Shown here: piece after piece, positions 15,786-23,602 of the stretch | How the letters are laid out: each line of letters begins with the position of its first letter | Position numbering within the stretch: the first letter of the stretch is position 1 | Source: Saccharomonospora sp. NB11 | GTDB lineage: Bacteria > Actinomycetota > Actinomycetes > Mycobacteriales > Pseudonocardiaceae | Direction of reading: 5' to 3' | NCBI RefSeq assembly: GCF_015910535.1 | Contig: NZ_JACBJG010000003.1 | Location: 310,001-374,000, forward strand | DNA length: 64,000 nt | Program-made: the position numbers and the translations under genes | The notes under the pieces: generated by a model | The model's database searches: none | What the model saw: only the letters and a program-made list of their open reading frames with translations | What the model was told of the DNA's origin: nothing

Positions 15786-16604
15786 GTGGCGCGTCGACTC
15801 ACCAGGGCGTTGACCTTGTTGCCCGCCCTCGCTCTCGCCGTCACCGCGGCGAGTTGCGCGGAGGAGGTCAACACCGGCGGAGACACCGAGGCCGGTGGCG
15901 AGATCACCTTGATCAGGGAGGGCACGCTCACGACGTGCACCCACCTGCCCTACAAGCCGTTCCAGTTCACCGAGGGCGGCCAGACGGTGGGCTTCGACGT
16001 CGACCTGGTGGACCTCGTGGCCGAGGAACTCGGCGTCAAGCAGGAGATCGCGGACACCTCGTTCGAGAGCATCGAGTCCGGCGCCGCTCTCGACACCGGC
16101 CAGTGCGACCTCGCCGCGGCGGCCATGACCATCAACGACACCCGCGCGAAGGTCATGGACTTCTCCGACGGCTACTACGACGCCAACCAGGCGCTGCTGG
16201 TGAAGAAGGACTCCGGCATCGAGGGGCTGGAGGACCTGCGCGGCAAGGTGCTCGGGGTGCAGCTCGGCACGACCGGCGAGCAGTACGCCGAGGAGCACAA
16301 GGACGAGTTCGGCTACACCACCCGCCAGTTCGAGGATCTCGCGCTGCTGGAGACCGCGGTGAAGACCGGCCAGATCACCGCGGGCATCAACGACAACTCC
16401 GTGTTGTACGACTTCGTCAAGAGCAACCCGGACGTGGAGGTCACCACCGAGTTCGAGACCGGTGAGGAGTACGGCATCGCCGTCCGCAAGGGCAACGGTG
16501 CGCTGCTCGCCAAGGTGAACGAGGTGCTCGACGCCGCGAAGCAGGACGGCCGCTACGACGAGATCTACGAGAAGTGGTTCGGTAAGAAGCCGGAAAGCAA
16601 GTAA
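15786..16604 (+). CDS. Polar amino-acid ABC transporter, substrate-binding lipoprotein
   Basis: This 272-residue protein starts at a GTG with GAGGAG 6 bases upstream and has a lipoprotein signal with lipobox AASC (Cys 24). The mature part is a family-3 solute-binding protein: QFTEGGQTVGFDVDLVDLVAEELG, DLAAAAMTINDTRAKVMDFSDGYYDANQALLV and a C-terminal YDEIYEKWFGKKP. It should capture a polar amino acid, perhaps glutamine or glutamate, outside the membrane. The permease and ATPase genes follow, separated by a strong stem-loop that may make the binding protein the most abundant component. Confidence 0.88.
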   Translation: MARRLTRALTLLPALALAVTAASCAEEVNTGGDTEAGGEITLIREGTLTTCTHLPYKPFQFTEGGQTVGFDVDLVDLVAEELGVKQEIADTSFESIESGAALDTGQCDLAAAAMTINDTRAKVMDFSDGYYDANQALLVKKDSGIEGLEDLRGKVLGVQLGTTGEQYAEEHKDEFGYTTRQFEDLALLETAVKTGQITAGINDNSVLYDFVKSNPDVEVTTEFETGEEYGIAVRKGNGALLAKVNEVLDAAKQDGRYDEIYEKWFGKKPESK

Positions 16605-16632
16605 AGGCCTGCTTCGAAAGAACGAAGGCAGT

Positions 16633-16675
16633 GGTGAGGGCCCGATACGGATCGGTTACCGTTCGGGCCCTCACC
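16633..16675 (+). terminator. Stem-loop between binding-protein and permease genes
   Basis: GGTGAGGGCCCGA (16633-16645) pairs perfectly with TCGGGCCCTCACC (16663-16675); ACGG and CCGT inside the loop can extend the stem. It ends 25 bases before the permease start. Partial termination or 3' protection of the first cistron would explain its position. Confidence 0.75.
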
Positions 16676-16700
16676 CACGCCCAGCGAGGAGATTGTCGTC

Positions 16701-17510
16701 ATGGCGATGTCGCGGCGTAAACGCGCCCGAGTGATTCGTGCGGTCCAGTACGCGGTGCTGGCCCTGGCCGTGGTGCTCATCGGGGTGTTGGCGGACTGGG
16801 GGACGGTCAAGGACGCGTTCTTCAACGTCGATGCGGCCTCGTCGCAGTTCCCCGCAATCTTCACCGACGCGCTGGTCAACACCATCGTCTACACGGCGCT
16901 CGGCTTCGCGTTGGGTCTCGGCATCGGCATGGTGCTGGCGCTGATGAAGTTGTCGTCGGTCGGCCCGTACCGCTGGATCGCGACGCTGTACATCGAGTTC
17001 TTCCGCGGCATCCCTGCCCTGCTGGTGTTCATCGCGCTGGGCTACGGCGTGCCGCTGGCGTTCGGCATCAGGTTCGACATCTACTCCACCGCCGCCATCG
17101 CGTTGGGTCTCGTCGGCTCGGCCTACATCGCCGAGACGCTGCGGGCCGGCATCCAGGCCGTGCCCCACGGCCAGGTGGAGGCGGCGCGGTCGCTGGGCAT
17201 GTCGCAGGCCAGGACCACGGTCACGGTGGTGATCCCGCAGGCGTTCCGGATCATCCTCCCGCCGTTGACCAACGAGCTGATCCTGCTGACCAAGGACTCG
17301 TCGCTCATCTACCTGCTTGGCCTGGCCCGGGACGAGTACGAGCTCGCGAAGTTCGGCCGTGAGGGGCTGAACGCGACGGGCTCGCTGACGCCGATCCTGC
17401 TCGCGGGTCTGTGCTACCTGATCATCACGGTGCCGCTCGGTTACCTGTCGCGCTACCTGGAGCGCCGCAGCGGCCGCAAGGAGGAGCAAGGGTTGAAGGT
17501 GACGGCCTGA
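16701..17510 (+). CDS. Polar amino-acid ABC transporter permease
   Basis: The 269-residue protein has a HisM/GlnP-type layout: a basic N-terminus, a first helix at about 12-30, then a block of membrane helices. The EAA loop is [23 protein letters not shown] (about 157-179), which contacts the ATPase. [17 protein letters not shown] is the family signature in the third helix. It forms the channel with the binding protein and ATPase. Its stop codon overlaps the ATPase start as TGATG. The C-terminus ends in a charged cytoplasmic tail. Confidence 0.9.
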   Translation: MAMSRRKRARVIRAVQYAVLALAVVLIGVLADWGTVKDAFFNVDAASSQFPAIFTDALVNTIVYTALGFALGLGIGMVLALMKLSSVGPYRWIATLYIEFFRGIPALLVFIALGYGVPLAFGIRFDIYSTAAIALGLVGSAYIAETLRAGIQAVPHGQVEAARSLGMSQARTTVTVVIPQAFRIILPPLTNELILLTKDSSLIYLLGLARDEYELAKFGREGLNATGSLTPILLAGLCYLIITVPLGYLSRYLERRSGRKEEQGLKVTA

Positions 17511-18265
17511 TGAGTGACGTGATCGTCGAGGTCTCGAACCTGCACAAGTCCTTCGGTTCGCTGGAGGTGCTGAAAGGCATCGACCTGTCGGTGCGCCGGG
17601 GTGAGGTCGTGTGCATCATCGGGCCGTCCGGTTCCGGCAAGTCGACGATGCTGCGGTGCGTGAACCTGCTGGAGGAGCCCAACTCCGGCACGGTCACGGT
17701 CAACGGCTTCGAGCTGACGGACCCCGACTGCGACATCGACCGGGCCCGGCGTGGCATCGGCATGGTCTTCCAGGGCTTCAACCTCTTCGGGCACCTGTCG
17801 GTGTTGGACAACCTGACCGTGGCCCAGCGCAAGGTGCTCAAGCGGGACAAGGCGGAGGCCGAGCGCATCGCCAGGGACAACCTCGCCAAGGTGGGGTTGG
17901 CGGAGAAGGCCGGCTCGATGCCCGGCCAGCTCTCCGGCGGGCAGCAGCAGCGCGTGGCCATCGCCAGGGCGCTGTCGATGGAGCCGTCGGTGATGCTGTT
18001 CGACGAGCCGACCTCGGCGCTCGACCCGGAACTCGTGGGCGACGTCCTCAAGGTGATGCGCCAGCTCGCCGACGAGGGCATGACGATGCTCGTCGTCACG
18101 CACGAGATGCAGTTCGCTCGCGAGGTCGCCGACACGGTGCTGTTCATGGACGGCGGCGTGGTTGTCGAGCAGGGGCCGCCGCAGCAGGTGATCGGCGACC
18201 CGCAGCAGGAACGCACCCAGACCTTCCTCTCGCGGGTGCTGAACCCGGTGCACGCGCAGGACTGA
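17510..18265 (+). CDS. Polar amino-acid ABC transporter ATPase
   Basis: This 251-residue ATPase has Walker [10 protein letters not shown] (about 38-46), the Q-loop in [15 protein letters not shown], signature [15 protein letters not shown], Walker [15 protein letters not shown] and the H-loop His in VVTHEM. It is the GlnQ/HisP class that energises polar amino-acid uptake. The ATG at 17510 overlaps the permease stop; a longer frame upstream lies inside the permease gene and is rejected. It ends the three-gene operon. Confidence 0.92.
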   Translation: MSDVIVEVSNLHKSFGSLEVLKGIDLSVRRGEVVCIIGPSGSGKSTMLRCVNLLEEPNSGTVTVNGFELTDPDCDIDRARRGIGMVFQGFNLFGHLSVLDNLTVAQRKVLKRDKAEAERIARDNLAKVGLAEKAGSMPGQLSGGQQQRVAIARALSMEPSVMLFDEPTSALDPELVGDVLKVMRQLADEGMTMLVVTHEMQFAREVADTVLFMDGGVVVEQGPPQQVIGDPQQERTQTFLSRVLNPVHAQD

Positions 18266-18379
18266 TCACTCGTCCGGGACGCACACCACACGCTCCGCAG
18301 GGAACTCGTCGCTCCGCGCGATCGTCTCACCTGACAGCGGTGGAGATCCCGCCGTTCGGGCGCGAGCGAGGGAGGAAGC

Positions 18380-20737
18380 GTGCCGACGAGGTGGCGGCGC
18401 ATCCCGGGTGGTTCCCCCGACGGTGCTGAGCCGGACGTGTCGGCTCCGGTCGACTTCGACCCGTTCGACCCCGACCCGCCGGAGGCGGCGACGGTGGACG
18501 CCGAGGAGCTGCTGCGGCCCTTTCTGGAGCAGGACGGTCGTGGCTTGCTGCGGTGGCGTCGACAGGCGTCGAACGCGCCGATCCTGCAACTGGAGAACAA
18601 GTTCGTCCGGGGGCGACTCGATCTGCGGGCCGCGGATCTCGGCGTGTTGTTCCGGTTCGAGAACTGCCGCTTCGAGTTCCCGCCCGACGTGCGTGAGGCG
18701 AACCTGCTCGGCCTCTCGTTCCGGCGGTGCTGGCTGCCGGGCCTGAAGGCGCGCAACTTCCGCAGCCTCAACGACGTGCGGCTCATCCGGTGCCGGGTCG
18801 AGGTGGACACGAACAGACCCGACGCGGGTACGGACGTGCTGACGTCGAAGACCGACCGCGGGGTGCCCAATGCGGCGGTGAACTTCACCGACGCCGTGGT
18901 GAAGGGCACGGTGATCCTCACCGGAACCCGGATCAACCACCCGAGCGGCAAGGCGTTGCAGGCCGACCGGCTCGACATCACCGGCGCCTTCCTCGCTTAC
19001 CGGCTCACCGCCGCCGGTGAGGTGCGCATTCCCGGTCTCAAGGCGGGCGGCAACGTCAACTTCTCCGGTGCGCGGCTGACCAACCCGAAGGGGTTCGCGC
19101 TGAACGGCAACGGCATCTCCGTGTCGGGCAGTCTGCTGTGCGAGGTGGACAACTACCGGCCCGGCGCGCCGCGCCCGTTCTCGGCGTCGGGCATGGTCTA
19201 CCTGCCGAGCATGCGCGTGGCCGGGGACTGCGTGTTCCGGGGAGCGCAGTTGGCCGTCGACCCGACGGGGGAGATCGCGGTCGACGCCTGGAAGACAGGC
19301 GACTGGTACGTCGATCCACACCCCGCCTTCATCGCCGACCGGATGCACGTCGACGGCAACGTCGAGATGGGTGACGGGCTCCGCGCGACGGGCACCTTGC
19401 GCATGGTGAACATCCACGTCGGCGGGTCGCTGCGGTTGGCGGGAGCGACGGTGAGCGTGCTGCGCAATCCCGAACCGCCGTACATGGACCGTGCGATCCA
19501 CCTCGACGGCAGCTTCGTGAACGGTGACCTCGAAGGCAGCAAGCTGCGCACCGAGGGACAGTTCCGGCTGGCCGATGTGACCGTGCGCGGCAACGTGTTC
19601 GTCAGGGACGCTCGGCTGTCGCACCCGTCGCGGGACGCATTCTCGGCTCGACGCAGCCACGTGTTCGGCAATCTCATGCTCAGCACGTCCCGGGTGCGCG
19701 GCACGGTGCGGCTGCAGGGCATGACGGTGGGCGGCAGCATCGACATGCAGAACACGACGGTGACCGATCCCGAGCCGGAGAGTTCCGCAGACTGGGCCGT
19801 CGACCTGCGGTCGGTGCAGGTGGCGCGCAGTGTCCTCATGCACAGCGGGGGCGGGCACTCGTTCCGTACCGAGGGCGGCGGCGTCACCCTCGACGGGGCG
19901 GTGATCAAACGCAAGCTGTGTCTGGCGGGGGCGCGGCTCGTGGCGGGCAAGAACGGGCTCGCGCTCGACGCCGGGGACGTCAGGGCCGAGGAGTTCGAAC
20001 TCACCCCGATCGACGCCCCGGACGGTCGGGTGTCGCTACGGGGTGCCCAGTGCGGGACGTTGCACGACAACGAGCAGTTCTGGCACGCCACGGGCGGTGT
20101 GAAGCTGGAGGACTTCCGCTACGAGTCTCTCGACAGCCCCATCCCGTTGTGGGACGACCGGCAGATCGAGCTACGCCTGAGCTGGTTGCGGCACGCGATG
20201 CGCGGGTACCGACCCGGCCCCTACGACCAGTTCGCGGCGATGCTGCGCGCGGGCGGCAACGAGGAACACGCCGACACGGTGCTCATGCGCAAGCAGCAGT
20301 ACCGCTACGAGGCACTCGGCTCCGGGTACCGCTGGTTCTTCAGGGCGGGCGTGCGCCTGTGGAGTTGGTTGCAGCGGTGGATGGTCGGCTACGGCTACCG
20401 CCCGGTGCGGGCGTTGGCGTGGCTGCTCGGGCTGTTGGTGCTGGGCAGTCTGTGGTTCGGGCTGGGCAGCGACGACTGCGCCAAGGACGAGGAGCGGTTC
20501 GTCGTCCACGGTGAGCGTTGCGCGGTGAACATGGACGACACGGGTCTGGAGTGGAATCCCGTGCTCTACACGGTCGACCTGCTGGTTCCCATCGCGGATT
20601 TCGGCAACAAGGGCCGGTGGCACATGGCCGGGGCCGACAAGTGGGTGTCGACCGGGTTCATTGCGACGGGGTGGGTGCTGGTCACGACGGTGGCCGCCGG
20701 CGTGACGAGGACGCTGCGTCGCAACAGTAGCACCTGA
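18380..20737 (+). CDS. Large beta-solenoid membrane protein of unknown function
   Basis: The 785-residue protein starts at a GTG preceded by GGAGG. From about residue 60 to 590 it consists of imperfect repeats with alternating hydrophobic and small residues (for example LDITGAFLAYRLTAAGEVRI, NVNFSGARLTNP, GSLRLAGATVSV, GTVRLQGMTVGGSIDMQ), as expected for a right-handed beta-helix. A helical block follows (SWLRHAMRGYRPGPYDQFAA ... HADTVLMRKQQYR) and then two membrane helices near 676-698 and 757-778. Streptomyces relatives are often named membrane-associated oxidoreductase, but I see no cofactor motif to support an enzyme. It sits alone after the amino-acid ABC operon. A cytoplasmic beta-helix tethered to the membrane is the likely form. 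Confidence 0.75.
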   Translation: MPTRWRRIPGGSPDGAEPDVSAPVDFDPFDPDPPEAATVDAEELLRPFLEQDGRGLLRWRRQASNAPILQLENKFVRGRLDLRAADLGVLFRFENCRFEFPPDVREANLLGLSFRRCWLPGLKARNFRSLNDVRLIRCRVEVDTNRPDAGTDVLTSKTDRGVPNAAVNFTDAVVKGTVILTGTRINHPSGKALQADRLDITGAFLAYRLTAAGEVRIPGLKAGGNVNFSGARLTNPKGFALNGNGISVSGSLLCEVDNYRPGAPRPFSASGMVYLPSMRVAGDCVFRGAQLAVDPTGEIAVDAWKTGDWYVDPHPAFIADRMHVDGNVEMGDGLRATGTLRMVNIHVGGSLRLAGATVSVLRNPEPPYMDRAIHLDGSFVNGDLEGSKLRTEGQFRLADVTVRGNVFVRDARLSHPSRDAFSARRSHVFGNLMLSTSRVRGTVRLQGMTVGGSIDMQNTTVTDPEPESSADWAVDLRSVQVARSVLMHSGGGHSFRTEGGGVTLDGAVIKRKLCLAGARLVAGKNGLALDAGDVRAEEFELTPIDAPDGRVSLRGAQCGTLHDNEQFWHATGGVKLEDFRYESLDSPIPLWDDRQIELRLSWLRHAMRGYRPGPYDQFAAMLRAGGNEEHADTVLMRKQQYRYEALGSGYRWFFRAGVRLWSWLQRWMVGYGYRPVRALAWLLGLLVLGSLWFGLGSDDCAKDEERFVVHGERCAVNMDDTGLEWNPVLYTVDLLVPIADFGNKGRWHMAGADKWVSTGFIATGWVLVTTVAAGVTRTLRRNSST

Positions 20738-20760
20738 CGGCACCTGACGGCACCTGACGG
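20731..20760. repeat. Three exact tandem copies of a 10-base unit
   Basis: CACCTGACGG is repeated three times without change. The first copy contains the TGA stop of the beta-solenoid gene. A fourth copy starts (CACGG) and then diverges. Confidence 0.85.
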
Positions 20761-20878
20761 CACGGCCGTGACGTGCGACGGTGCGCTGCGCCGATCCGGT
20801 GTGGCGCCGTAACACCGTGACCGGCGGAGGCGATGACGCGAGTGTCCCGCCCCCTCACGTCAGTGAAACACACCAACC

Positions 20879-21037
20879 ATGCGATTCGTGCCGCCGTTCG
20901 TCGTCGCTCTCGTCCTGTTCGGGGGCCTCGTGGCCTGCTCGGGCAAACAGGCCGTACCACCGGACACCCGTGCGCCGTCGACGTCCCCGACGGTGACGCT
21001 CACCGAGCCGGCGGGAGGTCCCACGCGGGCGCCCTGA
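20879..21037 (+). CDS. Small lipoprotein of 52 residues
   Basis: An ATG at 20879 opens a frame of 52 codons ending at TGA 21035-21037. The product begins MRFVPPFVVALVLFGG and has a clear lipobox LVAC with Cys at position 20, then a short Pro/Thr-rich mature part of about 33 residues (SGKQAVPPDTRAPSTSPTVT). The typical signal peptide is the main evidence that it is real. No ribosome site is obvious; the upstream bases read CACACCAACC. It lies between the beta-solenoid gene and the thioredoxin/NHL gene. Function is unknown. Confidence 0.6.
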   Translation: MRFVPPFVVALVLFGGLVACSGKQAVPPDTRAPSTSPTVTLTEPAGGPTRAP

Positions 21038-21122
21038 GCACCCGTCGCGCGCCTGTCCGCACCTCCTGCACGCTTGTCCGCGCCCTGTGCACGCATGATG
21101 CCGTCTCCTGCACGCGTGTCGT
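21038..21122. repeat. Degenerate intergenic repeat array
   Basis: About four imperfect units built on CCTGCACGC(G/T)TGT follow the small lipoprotein gene, with periods of 19 to 23 bases. Words such as CGCATGATGCCGTC resemble those of the cleaner 21-base array at 30533-30637, so the two are probably members of one dispersed family. Confidence 0.5.
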
Positions 21123-21275
21123 CATCCAGTGCTGCAGAAGCTCCCTGCGGCCGCCTCCACGTATGCCGGCTACGTTCACCGGTCCGTCGTGACCTCGACG
21201 CTCGATGGAGTTGACTACGGCCACACCGGCCCCCTCGGCGGAACAGCTGTCGGAGGGGTGTTGTTGACTTCGGGC

Positions 21276-23159
21276 GTGAGTGCTGAGCAGTCGAAGTCCC
21301 GTGTCCGCGCCCCCGAGTTGACCGGCGACGCCTGGTGGAACACCGGTGGCGAGCCGTTGACGTTGCGCGGGTTGCGTGGCCGCGTCGTGTTGCTGGACTT
21401 CTGGACCTCCGGGTGCATCAACTGTCTGCACGTGCTCGACGAGCTGCGTCCGCTGGAGGAGGAGTTCGCCGACGTGCTCGTCACCGTGGGCGTGCACTCG
21501 CCGAAGTTCGCGCACGAGGGTGATCGGGAGTCGGTGGCCGCCGCGGTCGCGCGCCTCGGTGTGGAGCACCCGGTGGTGAGCGACCCCGACATGAGTCTCT
21601 GGCAGCAGTACGCGGTCAAGGCGTGGCCGACCCTCGTCGTCGTCGACCCGGAGGGCTACGTCGTGCACGTCGCTGCCGGGGAGGGCCACGGGGAGGCCCT
21701 GCGCCGGGTGATCGCCGACCTGGTGGAGGAGCACGAGCGCAAGGGCACGTTGCGTCGTGGCGAGCTCGACTGGAGCGAGATCGCACGGACGCAGCGGGAG
21801 GAGGCCGAGCGGGCGCGGCTCGACGGGCTGCGGTTCCCCTCGAAGGCCGTCGTCACGGCGGAGGGGCGGGTCCTCGTCGCCGACACGGCGAACCACTCGA
21901 TCGCCGAGTTCGCCTCCGACGCCGAGACATTGTTGCGGCGGTTCGGTTCCGGTGAGCGCGGCGCGGCGGACGGTGCGTTCGACGTCGCTCGCTTCGCCGA
22001 ACCGTCGGGGCTGGCGTTGCTGCCCCCGCACGTGGCCGACCGGGTCGGCTACCACCTGATCGTCGCCGACACGGCCAACAACCTCCTGCGGGGCGTGGAC
22101 CTGCGGACGGGGTCCGTGCGCACCGTCGCGGGCACCGGACGGCAGTGGCGTGACGGCGACGACTCGGGCAAGGCGGGCGAGGTCGACCTGACGAGCCCGT
22201 GGGACGTGCGGTGGTGGGAGACCGCCGGCGGGGTCGTGATCGCGATGGCGGGCAACCACACGCTGAGCCTGTTCGATCCCGTCGAGGGAACGATCTCGCG
22301 GTTCGCGGGCACCACAGTGGAGGGGCTTCGCGACGGTGAGGCGGGCGAGGCGTTCTTCGCGCAGACCTCCGGGTTGGCCGTGGCCGACGACCGGCTGTGG
22401 TTCGTGGACGCCGAGACCTCGGCACTGCGATACCTGGAGCCTGCCACGGACGACGCCGCCGACGGCGAGCGCCGGTACGTGGTGCACACCTCCGTGGGAT
22501 CGGACCTGTTCACCTTCGGCCATCGGGACGGCACGGCCGACACGGCGCTGTTGCAGCATCCGCTGGGGCTCACCGTCCTGCCCGACGGGGCCATCGGCAT
22601 CGCCGACACCTACAACGGTGCGGTGCGGCGGTTCGACCCCGGAACCGGGGAGGTGTCCACGCTCGTGCGCGAGCTGGCCGAGCCGTCGGACCTGGTGGTC
22701 ACCGACACGGGCGTGCTCGTGGTCGAGTCCGCGGCACATCGGCTGCGTCCGTTGCACGGAGACACCGAGGTGGTCGCCGGTGACGCGCTCGCCGTGCGAC
22801 GCCCGCCCACGGTGCTGGGTGGTGGTGAGGTGCGGTTGACAGTGACGTTCGTGCCGCCTCCCGGCGAGAAGCTCGACGACCGCTTCGGGCCGTCCACCCG
22901 GCTGGAAGTGAGCGCGTCGCCGCCGGAGCTGCTGGTCGACGGCGGTGGTGTCGGCACCGACCTCGAACGCACGGTGACGCTGGCCGACGACGTGGAGGGC
23001 GGTGTGCTCCAGGTGGTGGCGCAGGCCGCCAGTTGCGCCTCGGACGCCGAACACCCGGTGTGCCGCATCACCCGGCAGGACTGGGGTGTCCCCGTTCGGA
23101 TTGAATCCGGTGGGGCGTCGGCATTGCCTCTCGTCATGGCGGGAACCCCGGCCGAGTAA
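21276..23159 (+). CDS. Thioredoxin-fold protein with NHL-type repeat domain
   Basis: The protein of about 627 residues has an N-terminal thioredoxin-like domain (about 1-150) with LRGRVVLLDFWTSGCINCLHVLDELRPLEEEF, where CINC is the expected redox pair. A beta-propeller of NHL type follows, with repeated (V/I)ADT-(A/Y)N units (LVADTANHSIAEF, IVADTANNLLRGV, IADTYNGAVRRF). A C-terminal beta domain ends at 23159. No signal peptide is visible, so it may be cytoplasmic. The start is uncertain: GTG 21276 gives VSAEQSKSRVRAPELTG, but TTG codons at 21261 and 21264 are better placed behind GGAGGGG. Family members occur widely in actinobacteria; the substrate is unknown. Confidence 0.8.
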   Translation: MSAEQSKSRVRAPELTGDAWWNTGGEPLTLRGLRGRVVLLDFWTSGCINCLHVLDELRPLEEEFADVLVTVGVHSPKFAHEGDRESVAAAVARLGVEHPVVSDPDMSLWQQYAVKAWPTLVVVDPEGYVVHVAAGEGHGEALRRVIADLVEEHERKGTLRRGELDWSEIARTQREEAERARLDGLRFPSKAVVTAEGRVLVADTANHSIAEFASDAETLLRRFGSGERGAADGAFDVARFAEPSGLALLPPHVADRVGYHLIVADTANNLLRGVDLRTGSVRTVAGTGRQWRDGDDSGKAGEVDLTSPWDVRWWETAGGVVIAMAGNHTLSLFDPVEGTISRFAGTTVEGLRDGEAGEAFFAQTSGLAVADDRLWFVDAETSALRYLEPATDDAADGERRYVVHTSVGSDLFTFGHRDGTADTALLQHPLGLTVLPDGAIGIADTYNGAVRRFDPGTGEVSTLVRELAEPSDLVVTDTGVLVVESAAHRLRPLHGDTEVVAGDALAVRRPPTVLGGGEVRLTVTFVPPPGEKLDDRFGPSTRLEVSASPPELLVDGGGVGTDLERTVTLADDVEGGVLQVVAQAASCASDAEHPVCRITRQDWGVPVRIESGGASALPLVMAGTPAE

Positions 23160-23233
23160 GCGAAGGCCGTCCCAGCTCGTGCGGGCGATCGCGTCGGGGC
23201 GGGCGGGAAACCGGCTCCCTACCGCGACGTAGC

Positions 23234-23587
23234 ATGAATACCGTGTCAGAAACCAACGGTCCACTCGCCTCGGACGCCAAACTAGAGATCCAGATGCTGC
23301 ACGACCGGGTGCTTGTGCGCATGCCGTCGGAGGACGGCGAGCGTCGCAGCAACGGTGGCATCGTGATCCCGGCGACCGCCCAGGTGGCACGGCGGTTGTC
23401 GTGGGGTGACGTGCTCGGAGTGGGCAACAACGTGCGCAACGTCAAGGTGGGCGACCGGGTCCTCTTCAACGCAGAGGACCAGTTGGAGGTCGAGATCCAG
23501 GGCAACGCGTACTACGTGTTGCGCGAGCGCGACATCCACGCGGTCGCGAGCGAGCGGGCCGAGCACGGGACGGGCCTGTACTTGTAG
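23234..23587 (+). CDS. GroES-like (Cpn10-fold) protein, no GroEL partner nearby
   Basis: This 117-residue protein resembles Cpn10 in its middle: MLHDRVLVRMPSEDGERRSNGGIVIP corresponds to the start and mobile-loop region, and GDVLGVGNNVRNVKVGDRVLFNAED to the body. The end, EVEIQGNAYYVLRERDIHAV, keeps the last strand. It has extra residues at both ends (18 at the start, about 15 at the end) compared with GroES of about 97. No groEL lies in the window and no HAIR or CIRCE element precedes it, so a role as a heptameric GroEL lid is only inferred. It is followed after 15 bases by the VanW-related gene. Confidence 0.8.
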   Translation: MNTVSETNGPLASDAKLEIQMLHDRVLVRMPSEDGERRSNGGIVIPATAQVARRLSWGDVLGVGNNVRNVKVGDRVLFNAEDQLEVEIQGNAYYVLRERDIHAVASERAEHGTGLYL

Positions 23588-23602
23588 GCACCGGAGGCGC
23601 CC

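Noticed and set aside
23165-23233. Possible heat-shock operator before the GroES-like gene
   Set aside because: No HAIR or CIRCE-type repeat is present in the short upstream region.
21000-23390. Open frame of 796 codons on the minus strand
   Set aside because: Antisense to the thioredoxin/NHL gene; composition is shadow-like and no domain is recognisable.
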